Of a stretch of DNA of 64,000 bases, positions 17,826 to 30,848 are shown piece after piece. Source of the DNA: Whitmania pigra. Its lineage: Eukaryota; Annelida; Clitellata; Hirudinida; Haemopidae. Every line of letters starts with the position of its first letter. Position 1 is the first letter of the stretch. The position numbers were made by a program, and so were the translations under genes. A model generated the notes under the pieces. The model did not search any database, was not told the DNA's origin, and was given only the letters and a program-made list of their open reading frames with translations. Where the stretch lies: NCBI GenBank assembly GCA_021613335.1, contig JAJTWR010000139.1, positions 1-64,000 of the forward strand, given 5' to 3'.

Positions 17826-19127
17826 TCAGCCACGCTTGGCCAGCGGCACATACGGGCGCGACGGCGAACCGATATAGAGCTGCCGCGGACGACCGATTTT
17901 CTGTTCAGTATCGTCGATCATTTCTTTCCACTGCGAGATCCAGCCAACGGTTCGCGCGACGGCGAACAGCACCGTAAACATGGTGGTGGGAAAACCCATC
18001 GCCCGCAAGATGATACCGGAATAAAAATCGACGTTCGGGTATAGCTTCTTTTCGACGAAATAGGAATCTTCCAAAGCTATGCGTTCCAGCTCCATCGCCA
18101 GTTCCAGCAACGGATCGTCGATGCCCAACTGACCAAGAACGTCATGGCAGGTTTGGCGCATAACCTTGGCGCGCGGATCGTGATTCTTATAGACCCGGTG
18201 ACCGAAGCCCATCAGGCGGAAATGATCGTTCTTGTCCTTCGCCCGGGCGATGAATTCCGGTATACGGTCTTTGTGACCAATCTCTTTCAGCATATTCAAC
18301 ACCGCTTCGTTGGCGCCGCCATGGGCTGGGCCCCAGAGCGAGGCGATACCGGCGGCAATACAGGCGAACGGGTTGGCCCCCGACGAGCCTGAGAGGCGAA
18401 CCGTCGATGTCGAGGCGTTTTGTTCGTGGTCGGCATGCAGGATCAGCAAGCGATCCATGGCCCGGCTTAGAACCGGGTTGCCCTTCCAGGTTTCGCAAGG
18501 AACCGAAAACAGCATATAGAGAAAATTTTCGGCGTAATCGAGATTGTTGCGCGGATAGATCAGTGGCTGACCGATGGAGTATTTGTAGGCCATTGCCGCG
18601 ATGGTTGGCATCTTGGCGATCAGACGGTGCGATGCAACCAAGCGTTGCTGCGGATCGGAAATATCGGTCGAATCATGATAAAAGGCCGCCAGAGCGCCGA
18701 CCACGCCGCACATCACCGCCATCGGATGAGCATCGCGACGAAAGCCGCGCAAGAAGAAGCTGATCTGCTCATGCACCATCGTGTGGCTGGTGATGGTGCG
18801 ATCGAAATTCTGCTTTTCGGCCGCCGATGGCAATTCGCCGTGCAGCAGCAGATAGCATACCTCCAGGAAGGTGCTATGCTCGGCTAATTCCTGGATCGGA
18901 TAGCCGCGGTGCAAAAGTACGCCTTCGTCTCCATCGATGTAGGTGATGCTCGATTCACAAGAACCGGTGGAAGTAAAGCCCGGATCGTAGGTAAAGTAAC
19001 CGGTGCTGGAATAGAGTGAACGAATATCGATAACACTGGGACCGATCGTCCCATGCAGCAGCGGTAAATCCACCTGCTTACCCGAACGATTATCGATGAG
19101 GGTAACGGTGTCGGTCGGTATGCCCAT
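17826..19127 (-). CDS. gltA: citrate synthase
   Basis: A type II citrate synthase, 433 residues, condensing acetyl-CoA and oxaloacetate to start the TCA cycle. Catalytic segments are [25 protein letters not shown] and FGHRVYKN (histidines) and YPNVDFYSG (aspartate). The N-terminal small domain typical of Gram-negative hexameric enzymes is present. The start ATG at 19127 follows a GAGGGA site. A good promoter lies just upstream, overlapping the end of gltX. The gene is undamaged, in contrast to its neighbours gltX and comEC. Confidence 0.97.
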   Translation of the reverse strand: MGIPTDTVTLIDNRSGKQVDLPLLHGTIGPSVIDIRSLYSSTGYFTYDPGFTSTGSCESSITYIDGDEGVLLHRGYPIQELAEHSTFLEVCYLLLHGELPSAAEKQNFDRTITSHTMVHEQISFFLRGFRRDAHPMAVMCGVVGALAAFYHDSTDISDPQQRLVASHRLIAKMPTIAAMAYKYSIGQPLIYPRNNLDYAENFLYMLFSVPCETWKGNPVLSRAMDRLLILHADHEQNASTSTVRLSGSSGANPFACIAAGIASLWGPAHGGANEAVLNMLKEIGHKDRIPEFIARAKDKNDHFRLMGFGHRVYKNHDPRAKVMRQTCHDVLGQLGIDDPLLELAMELERIALEDSYFVEKKLYPNVDFYSGIILRAMGFPTTMFTVLFAVARTVGWISQWKEMIDDTEQKIGRPRQLYIGSPSRPYVPLAKRG

Positions 19128-19176
19128 TTTTATATTCCCTCGTTAGTCTAATCACAAATATTCTCAGTCTTGATAC

Positions 19177-19201
19177 AGTATAGGAGTGTGGCGAATTCGA
19201 A

Positions 19202-19205
<4 letters not shown>
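19177..19205 (-). promoter_or_regulatory. sigma-70 type promoter of gltA
   Basis: On the minus strand TTGATT (19205-19200), a 17-base spacer, then TATACT (19182-19177). It is about 50 bases upstream of the gltA start. The -35 box overlaps the final codons and stop of the dead gltX gene. Confidence 0.6.
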
Positions 19206-22794
<3,589 letters not shown>

Positions 22795-22810
<16 letters not shown>

Positions 22811-23526
22811 AGCCCCACCAGGCAGCCCTGCACCTGCACCCGGCCCGGTCCAAAGATCCGGGTTTCCATCGTCTTGTTGGCGGGCTCCAGCGCGATCGAC
22901 GCGCCCTTACGCCGCAGTCTTTTCAAAGTGACTTCGCGATCGTCGACCAGCGCTACGACGATCGCGCCGTTTTCAGCCGTATCGCAGCGGCGGATCAGCA
23001 CGATATCGCCAGACAAGATACCGACCTCGATCATGGAATCGCCGGATACTTCCAAGGCGTAATGCTCGCCCCGGCCCAGAACCGCGCTTGGAATGTCGAT
23101 CGTATTGCTATTGTCGCGCAGCGCCTCGATCGGCGTGCCGGCGGCGATCTTGCCATAGAGCGGCAGGGAAATGCTCCCCCCTCCATCGCTGATATCGATG
23201 CCGGGCAGGTTGGCGCGAAAATCCCCCTTGATGACTGTCGGCGCGAACTGTCCGCTCATCCCCGCCGGCGAGGGGGCGGCGTCAGCGCCCTCACTGTTTT
23301 TGGCGATCGCTTCATCGGGTAAGCGCAACACCTCGAGCGCGCGGGCGCGATAGGCAAGGCGACGGATGAAACCACGCTCCTCCAGCCCGGTAATCAGGCG
23401 ATGGATGCCGGATTTCGACTTGAGGGACAATGCCTGCTTCATTTCATCGAAGGAAGGCGACACCCCGCTTTCCCGCAAGCGCCGATTGATGAACAGCAGC
23501 AATTCATGTTGCTTGCGCGTCAGCAT
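22795..23526 (-). CDS. lexA: LexA repressor
   Basis: SOS repressor, 243 residues. The winged helix is [17 protein letters not shown] with [20 protein letters not shown], and the self-cleavage Ala-Gly bond is in [13 protein letters not shown]. The catalytic serine is in SGDSMIE (residue 164) and lysine in REVTLKRL (residue 202), the normal spacing. The start at 23526 matches the family, although the frame is open 15 codons further. A GTTC-N7-GTTC box lies upstream, so autoregulation is expected. The 3' end overlaps the tail of comEC by 16 bases. The gene is intact. Confidence 0.95.
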
Positions 23527-23583
23527 AGAGCGCCTCCGAGATCCGGCTTCCATTGACGGGAACAAAGCCACAACACCTCGCTT

Positions 23584-23598
23584 GTTCTAGTTTAGTTC
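23584..23598. promoter_or_regulatory. SOS box (LexA operator) of lexA
   Basis: GTTCTAGTTTAGTTC, a perfect GTTC-N7-GTTC direct repeat, the alphaproteobacterial LexA site. It is 58 bases upstream of the lexA start and is therefore the expected autoregulatory operator. Confidence 0.85.
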
Positions 23599-23679
23599 GT
23601 CAAGCCGGTCAAGCAAGATCGCTAGAGCGGCATTACCGGATCGGCGGGTTGAACGTCGTTACCGGCATCAGCGCCGCCG

Positions 23680-24297
23680 TCATGGCGGCGGGAGCGATGC
23701 GGACGAGCTTGCGTCCACGGTGACATGACCTTGGGCGATCAGGCGAATGGCGGCGGGATAACAGCGATGTTCGGCGCGCAGGACGCGCAAGGCGAGCGCG
23801 TCGGCGTCATCGTCTGGCAGAACGGGGACGGCGGCCTGGAGGATGATTGGCCCCTCATCCATTTCGGCGCGCACGAAATGAACCGTGCAGCCGGTGAAAC
23901 GCACCCCGGCGGCCAAGGCTCTGGCATGGGTATGCAGCCCTTTGAAGGCGGGAAGAAGCGAGGGATGAATATTGATCAACCGGTTGTACCAGCAGTGGAC
24001 GAAATCGGCGCTGACCAGCCGCATGAATCCGGCGAGACAGACCAGATCGACGTCGAAACCCTGCAATTGCACGCTCATGGCGCGCTCGAAGCTGAGGCGA
24101 TCGGAAAAGGCCTTGCGGTCGATGACGGCGGTGGCGATACCGGCTCTCGCCGCGCGCTCAAGCCCCCCCGCCCCAGGTTCGTTGGAGAGGACCAATGCGA
24201 TTTCAGCCGGAAAACCGGCCTCGGCGCAAGCATCGATCAAGGCTTGCAAATTGGACCCGCGCCCGGAAATCAGCACCCCCAGCTTCAATTTTGCCAT
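23680..24297 (-). CDS. purN: phosphoribosylglycinamide formyltransferase
   Basis: The GAR transformylase of purine synthesis, 205 residues. It starts with KLKLGVLISGRGSNLQALID. The catalytic Asn and His are in NIHPSLLPAFKGLHTH and the Asp in AEMDEGPIIL. The start at 24297 overlaps the end of purM by 13 bases, the usual purMN operon arrangement. It is intact although purM before it is broken. Confidence 0.95.
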   Translation of the reverse strand: MAKLKLGVLISGRGSNLQALIDACAEAGFPAEIALVLSNEPGAGGLERAARAGIATAVIDRKAFSDRLSFERAMSVQLQGFDVDLVCLAGFMRLVSADFVHCWYNRLINIHPSLLPAFKGLHTHARALAAGVRFTGCTVHFVRAEMDEGPIILQAAVPVLPDDDADALALRVLRAEHRCYPAAIRLIAQGHVTVDASSSASLPPP

Positions 24298-25347
24298 GAA
24301 GCCGCCAGTCGTTCGATCGTCACGCGCGCGCTATCGGCGCCAACGGTTTCAAGCCGGCCGATTTCAACCGCCTTTTGGCCGGCTGAGGCCAGAATGGCCA
24401 GCGCCCGATCGCGATCGGCGGCGGCAACCACCGCCACCATGCCGATGCCGCAATTGAACGCACGGGCCATTTCAGCCTCGCCGATGCGCTTGTTGCGCAA
24501 GCCAGTCAAAAACCGGCGGGGCGCGCCAGCGCATACCGTTCAGCGCAACGCCGATTCCGTCGGGGAGCATGCGAGGAATGTTCTCGATCAAGCCGCCGCC
24601 GGTGATATGAGCGAAGGCCTTGACCTTTACCGCCTTGGCCAGGGCCAGACAGGCGCGGACATAAATCCTGGTCGGGGCGAGCAAGGCGGCGCCAAGCCTG
24701 GCGTCAGGAGCGAAGGGGGCGGGGGCGTCGAGATCGAGGGCGAGATCGGCGATCACCCGGCGCACGAGCGAATAGCCGTTGGAATGAACTCCTGAAGACG
24801 CCATGCCCAGCACGCTATCGCCCGCCGCCGCCTCCCGACCGTCGATCGCCTGGCGGCGTTCGACCGCGCCGAGGGCAAAGCCCGCCAGATCGTAATCTCC
24901 CTCGCCATAAAGGCCGGGCATTTCGGCGGTTTCGCCGCCAACCAGCGCGCAGCCAGCCTCGCGGCAGCCGACAGCGATACCGCCGACGATGGCGCGGCCG
25001 GCTGCGACATCGAGTTTGCCCGTGGCGTAATAATCCAAAAACAGCAGCGGTTCCGCCCCTTGCACCACCAGATCGTTGACGCACATGGCGACGAGATCGA
25101 TACCGATGCGATCGTGCAAGCCGGTGGCGATGGCCAGCTTCAGTTTGGTTCCGACGCCATCGGTCGTGGCGACGAGCAAGGGATCGATGAAACCTGCGGC
25201 TTTGAGGTCGAAAAAAGCGCCAAAGCCGCCGAGCGCGGCATCCGCGCCGCGCCGGGCGGTTGAACGGGCCAAAGGTTCGATGGCGGAGACGAATGCGTTG
25301 CCGGCATCGATATCGACCCCTGCGTCCTTGTAAGTCCTGGCAGTGAT
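24285..25347 (-). pseudogene. purM: phosphoribosylformylglycinamidine cyclo-ligase, frameshifted, start codon ATC
   Basis: AIR synthetase. It is recognised from [50 protein letters not shown] and [13 protein letters not shown]. The frame ends at 24472 after VFDWLAQQA; homology resumes in another frame as [17 protein letters not shown] and ends at 24285. The break is near 24493. The position where the start codon should lie, seven bases after AAGGGGGA, holds ATC (25345-25347), and no ATG, GTG or TTG is available before TTG at 25272 inside the conserved N-terminus. Both defects point to loss. If real, this strain cannot complete purine synthesis without another copy. Confidence 0.85.
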
Positions 25348-25431
25348 GGTACTGTCCCCCTTATAGTGCGGCGGTAATTGTAACTGGCGCCGAACAATAG
25401 CCGATCCAGGATGCTTTTCAATGGCTTGCAG

Positions 25432-26313
25432 ATGCGCAAAACCGTTCGTGGCTTTACTGCTCCAGGTGAGCGTGGCGCTCGGGTTGGCAATACCGGCCCT
25501 GGCTCAGGCGGTATTATCGCCGAATGCCGGCGCCATTTCCGATTTCGCGGTCGCGGGGTAACGGTCCAGCGCAGCGGCGATATGACGACACTGGATCGCG
25601 AGCAAGTCTTGGCCGAAGGGCAGGGCATCGCCTTGCGGCAGCTGTTGCGGCAGCTGTTGGCGCCGGAAATCGATCCCGATCGCGTCATGCCCCGGGCAGC
25701 CGAAATTGCCGGGCTGGTCGAAGGGTATGACATCGAACAGGAAAACAGCGCCGCCAACCGCTATACCGCGCTTGTGACCTATCGTTTCCGGCCAGCTGCT
25801 ATTCGGGCTTTGGTGCAATCGGCAATGCAGAACCGGGGCGCGCCGTCGGCCGGGCCCGCCAACCCGATCCGGGCCAGGGTTTTTTTGAGCGGATTGGAGG
25901 AATGGATCGAAGTGCGCAAGCGCCTGGCGGCGATCCCGGTCCTTCTGTCCGCCGCCACGGTCGGATTGAATCGCACCGAGGCGGTGGTCGAATTGGTTGC
26001 CGCAGGCTCGATCGATCAGGTGACGGCGGCGCTGGCCCGGCGCGATCTGGTGTTGGAAGCCATCGAGGACGGTTATGCAATCCATGTGCAGGGATTGCCC
26101 GTTTCAGCCAAACCCGCGCCGGAACCTCCCGCCGCCGCATCGAGCGAGGCCGCCATGACTCCCGCCGTCATGCCGGCTACTCCGGCAACGCCCGCGATCG
26201 AGCCGCTGGAAATAGTGGATCGAACGGGCGAAACGCCGCCTGCTACCGGCGATATACCGCCGCCGCGCCTGTTCGCCCCAAGGCCGGGTTCGCCAAGCCA
26301 GCCGCGTTCATGA
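25432..26313 (+). pseudogene. DUF2066 exported protein, signal peptide scrambled by compensating indels
   Basis: A family of unknown function usually found between purM and the CDP-alcohol transferase gene, as here. From about residue 45 the frame is normal (VTVQRSGDMTTLDREQVLAE, LLAPEIDPDRVMPRAAEIA) up to a Pro/Ala-rich tail. The first 40 codons from ATG 25432 make no sense in this frame. In the next frame they give a good signal peptide ([20 protein letters not shown], then QAVLSPNAGAISDFAV). One A too many in the AAAA run at about 25438-25441 and one G short in the GGGG run at about 25555-25558 explain both ends. The protein could be made but not exported. Confidence 0.65.
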
Positions 26314-26320
26314 CGGTTCG

Positions 26321-26902
26321 ATGGCGGTGTTGAACCATCGCTGGCAGGTCGTGCCCAACATCCTGTCGTGCGGACGGCTGGCGCTGGTGCCGGCGGTGGT
26401 GTGGCGTATCATGCAAGACGATCCGGCAAGCGCTTTTTTCCTGTGCGCGCTTGCCGGTATCACCGACGGCTTGGACGGTTGGATCGCGCGTCGCTGCAAC
26501 ACGAGCAGCGCATTGGGAGCGGTCCTGGACGCTCTTGCCGACAAAGCGCTGATCGTCGCCGTTTACGCCGCCCTGGCTGCGAAGGCCTGGCTACCGCTCT
26601 GGCTGGTCGTTTTGGTGGTCCTGCGCGATCTGGCCATTGTCAGCGGGGGCGTTCTGAGCTATTGGCGCCGCTGGTTCGCGCCGGTGCGTCCGCTGGCCAT
26701 CAGCCGGATCAATACGGTTATCCAGATCGCTTTGGCCGCCTGGCTGTTGGCGTCGCATGGGTTCGCATTGCACGACGATATGTTTCAAGATGGCGCGATG
26801 ACGGTGCTGTTGATGTCTGCGGTGACATGCACGACAACGATGAGCGCGGTTGCTTACGGTCGCCGTTGGTGGCAGGAATGGCGTCAGCAGGAGAGGATAT
26901 GA
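26321..26902 (+). CDS. CDP-alcohol phosphatidyltransferase family protein
   Basis: An inner-membrane phospholipid synthase, 193 residues. The family motif D-G-x2-A-R-x8-G-x3-D-x3-D is complete in DGWIARRCNTSSALGAVLDALAD. Several hydrophobic helices follow (LIVAVYAALAA, WLVVLVVLRDLAIVSGG). Members at this locus resemble PgsA/cardiolipin-synthase-like enzymes; the acceptor alcohol cannot be told from the sequence. Start ATG is at 26321, eight bases after DUF2066, and the stop overlaps the next gene's ATG. The frame is intact. Confidence 0.85.
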   Translation: MAVLNHRWQVVPNILSCGRLALVPAVVWRIMQDDPASAFFLCALAGITDGLDGWIARRCNTSSALGAVLDALADKALIVAVYAALAAKAWLPLWLVVLVVLRDLAIVSGGVLSYWRRWFAPVRPLAISRINTVIQIALAAWLLASHGFALHDDMFQDGAMTVLLMSAVTCTTTMSAVAYGRRWWQEWRQQERI

Positions 26903-27990
26903 GGATCGAGCGTCGCTCATGGTTCTGGTTGTTGGTCCTGGCGGTTTTCCTGGCGGTTTTATGGCTGCTGAGCGGCATTCTGCTGCCTTTTGCCGCCGGG
27001 ATGGCGATCGCCTATTTTCTCGATCCGGTGGTCGATTGGCTGGAAAGACATAAAATCGGCCGGTCTTATGGCGCCACGGCGGTGATCGTGCTGTTCTTTA
27101 CCTTTCTGGTGATGGCGTTCTTGCTGTTCGTGCCGCTGTTACAAGGCCAGATCGTCGAGCTTGCTCACCGTCTGCCGGCGATCGTTAGCAGTCTGCGCGA
27201 CCGGCTGGATGTCATTTTGATCGATATTCAGCGCCAGGCGGGCATTCCAGCGGATGAGACGCTCAGTTTGCGCCAGGCGGCGGGCAGTCAGCTTGGCAAT
27301 GCGCTGAGTTTCACCGCCGGGTTGGTCGGCAATGTAGTTCATGGCGGCGTTGCTTTGGTCAATCTCCTGTCGCTGACGGTGATCACGCCGGTAGTGGCCT
27401 TTTATCTGTTGCGCGACTGGGACCGGCTGATCAACCGCATCGATAGCTGGCTGCCGCGCGCTCAAGCGCCGATCATTCGCCGCCAGGCACAAGAAATCGA
27501 CCGAACCTTATCGGGTTTTGCCCGAGGCCAGGCATTACTGTGCTTGCTGATGGGGGTATATTACGCCGTTATACTCAGCGCCTTGCGGCTTGATTTTGGA
27601 TTGATTGTCGGTATGCTGACCGGGATCATTTGTTTCATTCCTTTTGTCGGCGCTTTTCTTGGAGGAATGACGGCGATCAGCCTGGCGCTGTTTCAATTTG
27701 GCGATGGAATCATGGTTGTCCTGGTGGCAGGCGCTTTTGCGATCGGACAAACGCTGGAAGGCTACGTTTTCCAGCCCTGGCTGGTCGGCGACCGGGTCGG
27801 GCTGCATCCGGTGTGGATGATTTTCGCTCTGTTGGCGGGCGGCGCGCTGTTCGGTTTTCTGGGCGTTCTGATGGCGGTGCCAGTGACAGCGATCGTCGGC
27901 GTGCTTGCCCGTTTCGCCCTAGGTCAATATCTGGCCAGCCACTACTATCATGGCGACGAACCCGCCCTGTCGCGCGAAAGGCAGCCATGA
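26899..27990 (+). CDS. AI-2E family (PerM-like) membrane permease
   Basis: A 363-residue polytopic inner-membrane protein. Two N-terminal helices (FWLLVLAVFLAVLWLLSGIL and the next) precede the family segment GMAIAYFLDPVVDWLER. A soluble region and five more helices follow, with the family end DRVGLHPVWMIFALLAGGALFG and AVPVTAIVGVLARF. The family exports varied small molecules, and the substrate here is unknown. ATG 26899 overlaps the preceding stop and the end overlaps hda, so the group is translationally coupled. Confidence 0.85.
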   Translation: MRIERRSWFWLLVLAVFLAVLWLLSGILLPFAAGMAIAYFLDPVVDWLERHKIGRSYGATAVIVLFFTFLVMAFLLFVPLLQGQIVELAHRLPAIVSSLRDRLDVILIDIQRQAGIPADETLSLRQAAGSQLGNALSFTAGLVGNVVHGGVALVNLLSLTVITPVVAFYLLRDWDRLINRIDSWLPRAQAPIIRRQAQEIDRTLSGFARGQALLCLLMGVYYAVILSALRLDFGLIVGMLTGIICFIPFVGAFLGGMTAISLALFQFGDGIMVVLVAGAFAIGQTLEGYVFQPWLVGDRVGLHPVWMIFALLAGGALFGFLGVLMAVPVTAIVGVLARFALGQYLASHYYHGDEPALSRERQP

Positions 27991-28682
27991 TGCGGCAGAT
28001 CCCCTTGCTTCTCGATCATCGGGTATCCTTTGGCGAACAGGATTTTCTGGTGTCGCCGGGCAATCGGCCGGCATTCAAGGCGGTGCGGCAATGGCCAAAC
28101 GCTTTGGGCAAGGCGTTTGCGCTTTTTGGTCCGGCGGCCAGCGGCAAGACCCATCTGGCTGAAATCTGGCGCGGCATGACCAAGGCTGTGCGCTTCGACC
28201 CGGCCATTTTGACCGTTGACGATCCGCCGCATCTGCTGACGGCGCCGGCTCTGCTAGCCGATCCGCTCGCTTTTCCGCTTGCCGAGAACGCCCTGCTCCA
28301 TTTACTCAATGCCGTGCGCGAACAAGGGTGCGGCCTGTTGCTGGTTGCGCGAGAACCGCCGGTTCGCTGGCCCATTCGCCTGCCCGATCTGCGCTCGCGT
28401 CTTGCCGCCTTACCGGCAATCGGTCTGACAGCGCCCGATGACGCCTTGCTAGCCGCCGTGATCGTGAAACTGTTCGCCGACCGGCAGGTTCGCATTTCGC
28501 CAGACGTGCCGGAATATCTGCTGCGCCGGATCGATCGTTCTTTTTCCGTCGTATCCGCCACGGTTGCGCGTTTGGACCAGGCGGCTCTGGCGCAATCGCG
28601 GCCCGTCACTCTTGCTTTGGCCCGCGAGGTTTTAACCGGGTCCGCCACCCCATCCGTCACCGATGATGGCAGGCCAGCGTAA
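27987..28682 (+). CDS. hda: DnaA-related regulator Hda/HdaA
   Basis: A 231-residue AAA+ protein related to DnaA domain III. It begins with the clamp-binding type sequence [20 protein letters not shown]. The Walker A variant is [12 protein letters not shown], and the sensor II region is near [20 protein letters not shown]. In alphaproteobacteria HdaA works with the DNA clamp to turn ATP-DnaA into ADP-DnaA and limit replication starts. The start ATG 27987 overlaps the permease stop. The frame is intact. Confidence 0.85.
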   Translation: MMRQIPLLLDHRVSFGEQDFLVSPGNRPAFKAVRQWPNALGKAFALFGPAASGKTHLAEIWRGMTKAVRFDPAILTVDDPPHLLTAPALLADPLAFPLAENALLHLLNAVREQGCGLLLVAREPPVRWPIRLPDLRSRLAALPAIGLTAPDDALLAAVIVKLFADRQVRISPDVPEYLLRRIDRSFSVVSATVARLDQAALAQSRPVTLALAREVLTGSATPSVTDDGRPA

Positions 28683-28699
28683 GGAAGGATGAACCGAAC

Positions 28700-30847
28700 A
28701 TGACCGATGCCAGCCCCGCCCCTGCTGACCCGGTATCGCCGGCTGTTGCGCGCACGTCCCCGCTGCGCTTCATCAATCGGGAAATCTCATGGCTGGCGTT
28801 CAACCGCCGGGTCTTGGAAGAGGCGGATAACCCACGCCATCCGTTGCTGGAAAGGCTGCGGTTCCTATCGATTTCCGATAGTAATCTGGAGGAGTTTTTC
28901 ATGGTCCGGGTCGCCGGGCTGAAAGGGCAGGTGGCCGCCGAGGTGGCGAGCGTCAGCCAGGACGGCTTGACGCCGGCTCAGCAACTGGAGCAGGTGGAGC
29001 GGGCGGTGCGCGCGTTGATCGACCTGCAAGAGGAAATCTGGCGCAAGCTGCATCAGGAACTCACCCGGGCAGGCGTCGTGCTGGTCGATGCCTGCGAGGT
29101 GACGGTCGATGACCGCGCCTGGCTGAGCCATGTCTTCAACGATGAGATCTTTCCGATCATGACGCCGCTGGCCATCGATCCGGCGCATCCTTTTCCCTTC
29201 ATTCCCAATCGCGGTTTGTCGCTGGCCTTGCAGCTGATGCGGCCTTACGACGGCAAGGTCATGCGGGCGCTGTTGCCAGTGGCGCCGCAAGTGCCGCGCT
29301 TTTTGCAACTCCCCGGCGACGGGGTTCGCTTCATCCTGATCGAAGATATGATCGGTCTGTTTCTCGACCGGCTGTTTCCTGGTTTTGAGGTGGTTGGCAA
29401 AGGGCAGTTTCGCATCAACCGCGACAGCGAGATGGAAATCGACGAAGAAGCCGAGGATCTCGTCCGCTTGTTCGAATCGGCCCTGAAGCGGCGGCGGCGC
29501 GGCAATGCCATCCGCCTGGTGGTCAATAAGGCCATGCCGGACGATCTGCGCACGTTCGTGGTCGAACAGCTTCGCGTTGCCCAGAGCGATGTCTATTCGG
29601 TCGAAGGGGTGATCGGATTGGCCGATGTCCGGCAGATGATCGTCGATGATCTGCCGGAATTGAAATTCCAGCCGTACAACACCCGGTTCCCTGAGCGTAT
29701 CCGCGATTTTGGCGGCGATTGTTTCGCCGCCATCCGGCAAAAGGATATCGTTGTCCATCACCCTTACGAAAGCTTTGACGTGGTGGTGCAATTCGTGCGT
29801 CAGGCCGCGCGCGATCCGGCGGTGATCGCCATCAAGCAGACGCTCTATCGCACCTCCGACGACAGTCCCATCGTGCGCGCCTTGATCGAGGCGGCCGAGG
29901 CGGGGAAATCAGTCACGGCCTTGGTCGAGTTGAAAGCGCGCTTCGACGAGGAAGCCAATATTCGCTGGGCCCGAGATCTGGAACGGGCCGGGGTTCAGGT
30001 CGTTTATGGCTTCATCGACATGAAGACCCACGCCAAAGTGTCGATGGTGGTCCGGCGCGAGGGCGGAGCGCTGCGCAGCTATGTGCATTTCGGTACCGGC
30101 AATTATCACCCGATCACGGCTAAAATCTATACCGATCTGTCTTTTTTTACCGCGGACCCAACCTTAGCGCGAGATGCCGCAAGACTATTCAATTTTATGA
30201 CCGGCTATGCCAACCCAGAAAAGCTGGAAAAGATTTCTATTGCCCCGACCACTTTGCGGGCCACCTTGCTGCGGCTGATTCAAGATGAGATCGAACACGC
30301 CGAAGCCGGGCGATCGGCGGCGATTTGGGCGAAAATGAACTCGCTGGTCGATGCCGAAATCATCGATGCGCTTTATCGCGCCAGCCAGTCGGGCGTCGCG
30401 ATCGATCTGATCGTTCGCGGCATTTGCTGTCTGCGCCCCGGCGTCGGGGGATTGTCGGAGACTATCTGCGTGCGCTCGATCATCGGCCGGTTTTTGGAAC
30501 ATTCTCGCATCGTTTGTTTTGGCGCGGGCCACAAGCTGCCGTCACGTCACGCCAAGGTTTTCATTTCCTCGGCCGACTGGATGCCGCGCAATCTCGATTG
30601 GCGGGTGGAGACTTTGATCCCGGTGGAAAATCCCACCGTGCATCAGCAGATTCTCGATCAGATCATGACGGCTAATCTCAAGGATCAGGCCCAGACCTGG
30701 CATTTGACGGCCACGGGAGAGTATGTACGCAACGAGAATATCGGCGGATTTTCCGCGCATACCTTTTTCATGACCAACCCTAGCTTGTCGGGGCGCGGCA
30801 GCGCCTTGAAACGCGCGGTTCCGGCGCGTTCCAGGACCGCTTCTTGA
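28700..30847 (+). CDS. ppk: polyphosphate kinase 1
   Basis: Makes polyphosphate from ATP. At 715 residues it has the four-domain PPK1 layout: N-terminal [20 protein letters not shown], a head domain, and two catalytic domains. The phospho-accepting histidine is in [10 protein letters not shown] (residue 444) and the second histidine in [13 protein letters not shown] (residue 617). [14 protein letters not shown] is also present. AAGGAAGGA lies just upstream of the start. ppx follows with no gap, the usual pair for polyphosphate turnover. The frame is intact. Confidence 0.96.
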   Translation: MTDASPAPADPVSPAVARTSPLRFINREISWLAFNRRVLEEADNPRHPLLERLRFLSISDSNLEEFFMVRVAGLKGQVAAEVASVSQDGLTPAQQLEQVERAVRALIDLQEEIWRKLHQELTRAGVVLVDACEVTVDDRAWLSHVFNDEIFPIMTPLAIDPAHPFPFIPNRGLSLALQLMRPYDGKVMRALLPVAPQVPRFLQLPGDGVRFILIEDMIGLFLDRLFPGFEVVGKGQFRINRDSEMEIDEEAEDLVRLFESALKRRRRGNAIRLVVNKAMPDDLRTFVVEQLRVAQSDVYSVEGVIGLADVRQMIVDDLPELKFQPYNTRFPERIRDFGGDCFAAIRQKDIVVHHPYESFDVVVQFVRQAARDPAVIAIKQTLYRTSDDSPIVRALIEAAEAGKSVTALVELKARFDEEANIRWARDLERAGVQVVYGFIDMKTHAKVSMVVRREGGALRSYVHFGTGNYHPITAKIYTDLSFFTADPTLARDAARLFNFMTGYANPEKLEKISIAPTTLRATLLRLIQDEIEHAEAGRSAAIWAKMNSLVDAEIIDALYRASQSGVAIDLIVRGICCLRPGVGGLSETICVRSIIGRFLEHSRIVCFGAGHKLPSRHAKVFISSADWMPRNLDWRVETLIPVENPTVHQQILDQIMTANLKDQAQTWHLTATGEYVRNENIGGFSAHTFFMTNPSLSGRGSALKRAVPARSRTAS

Positions 30848-30848
30848 A

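Noticed and set aside
28865..29791. A 308-codon minus-strand frame inside ppk
   Set aside because: Shadow of the ppk coding sequence; no family features.
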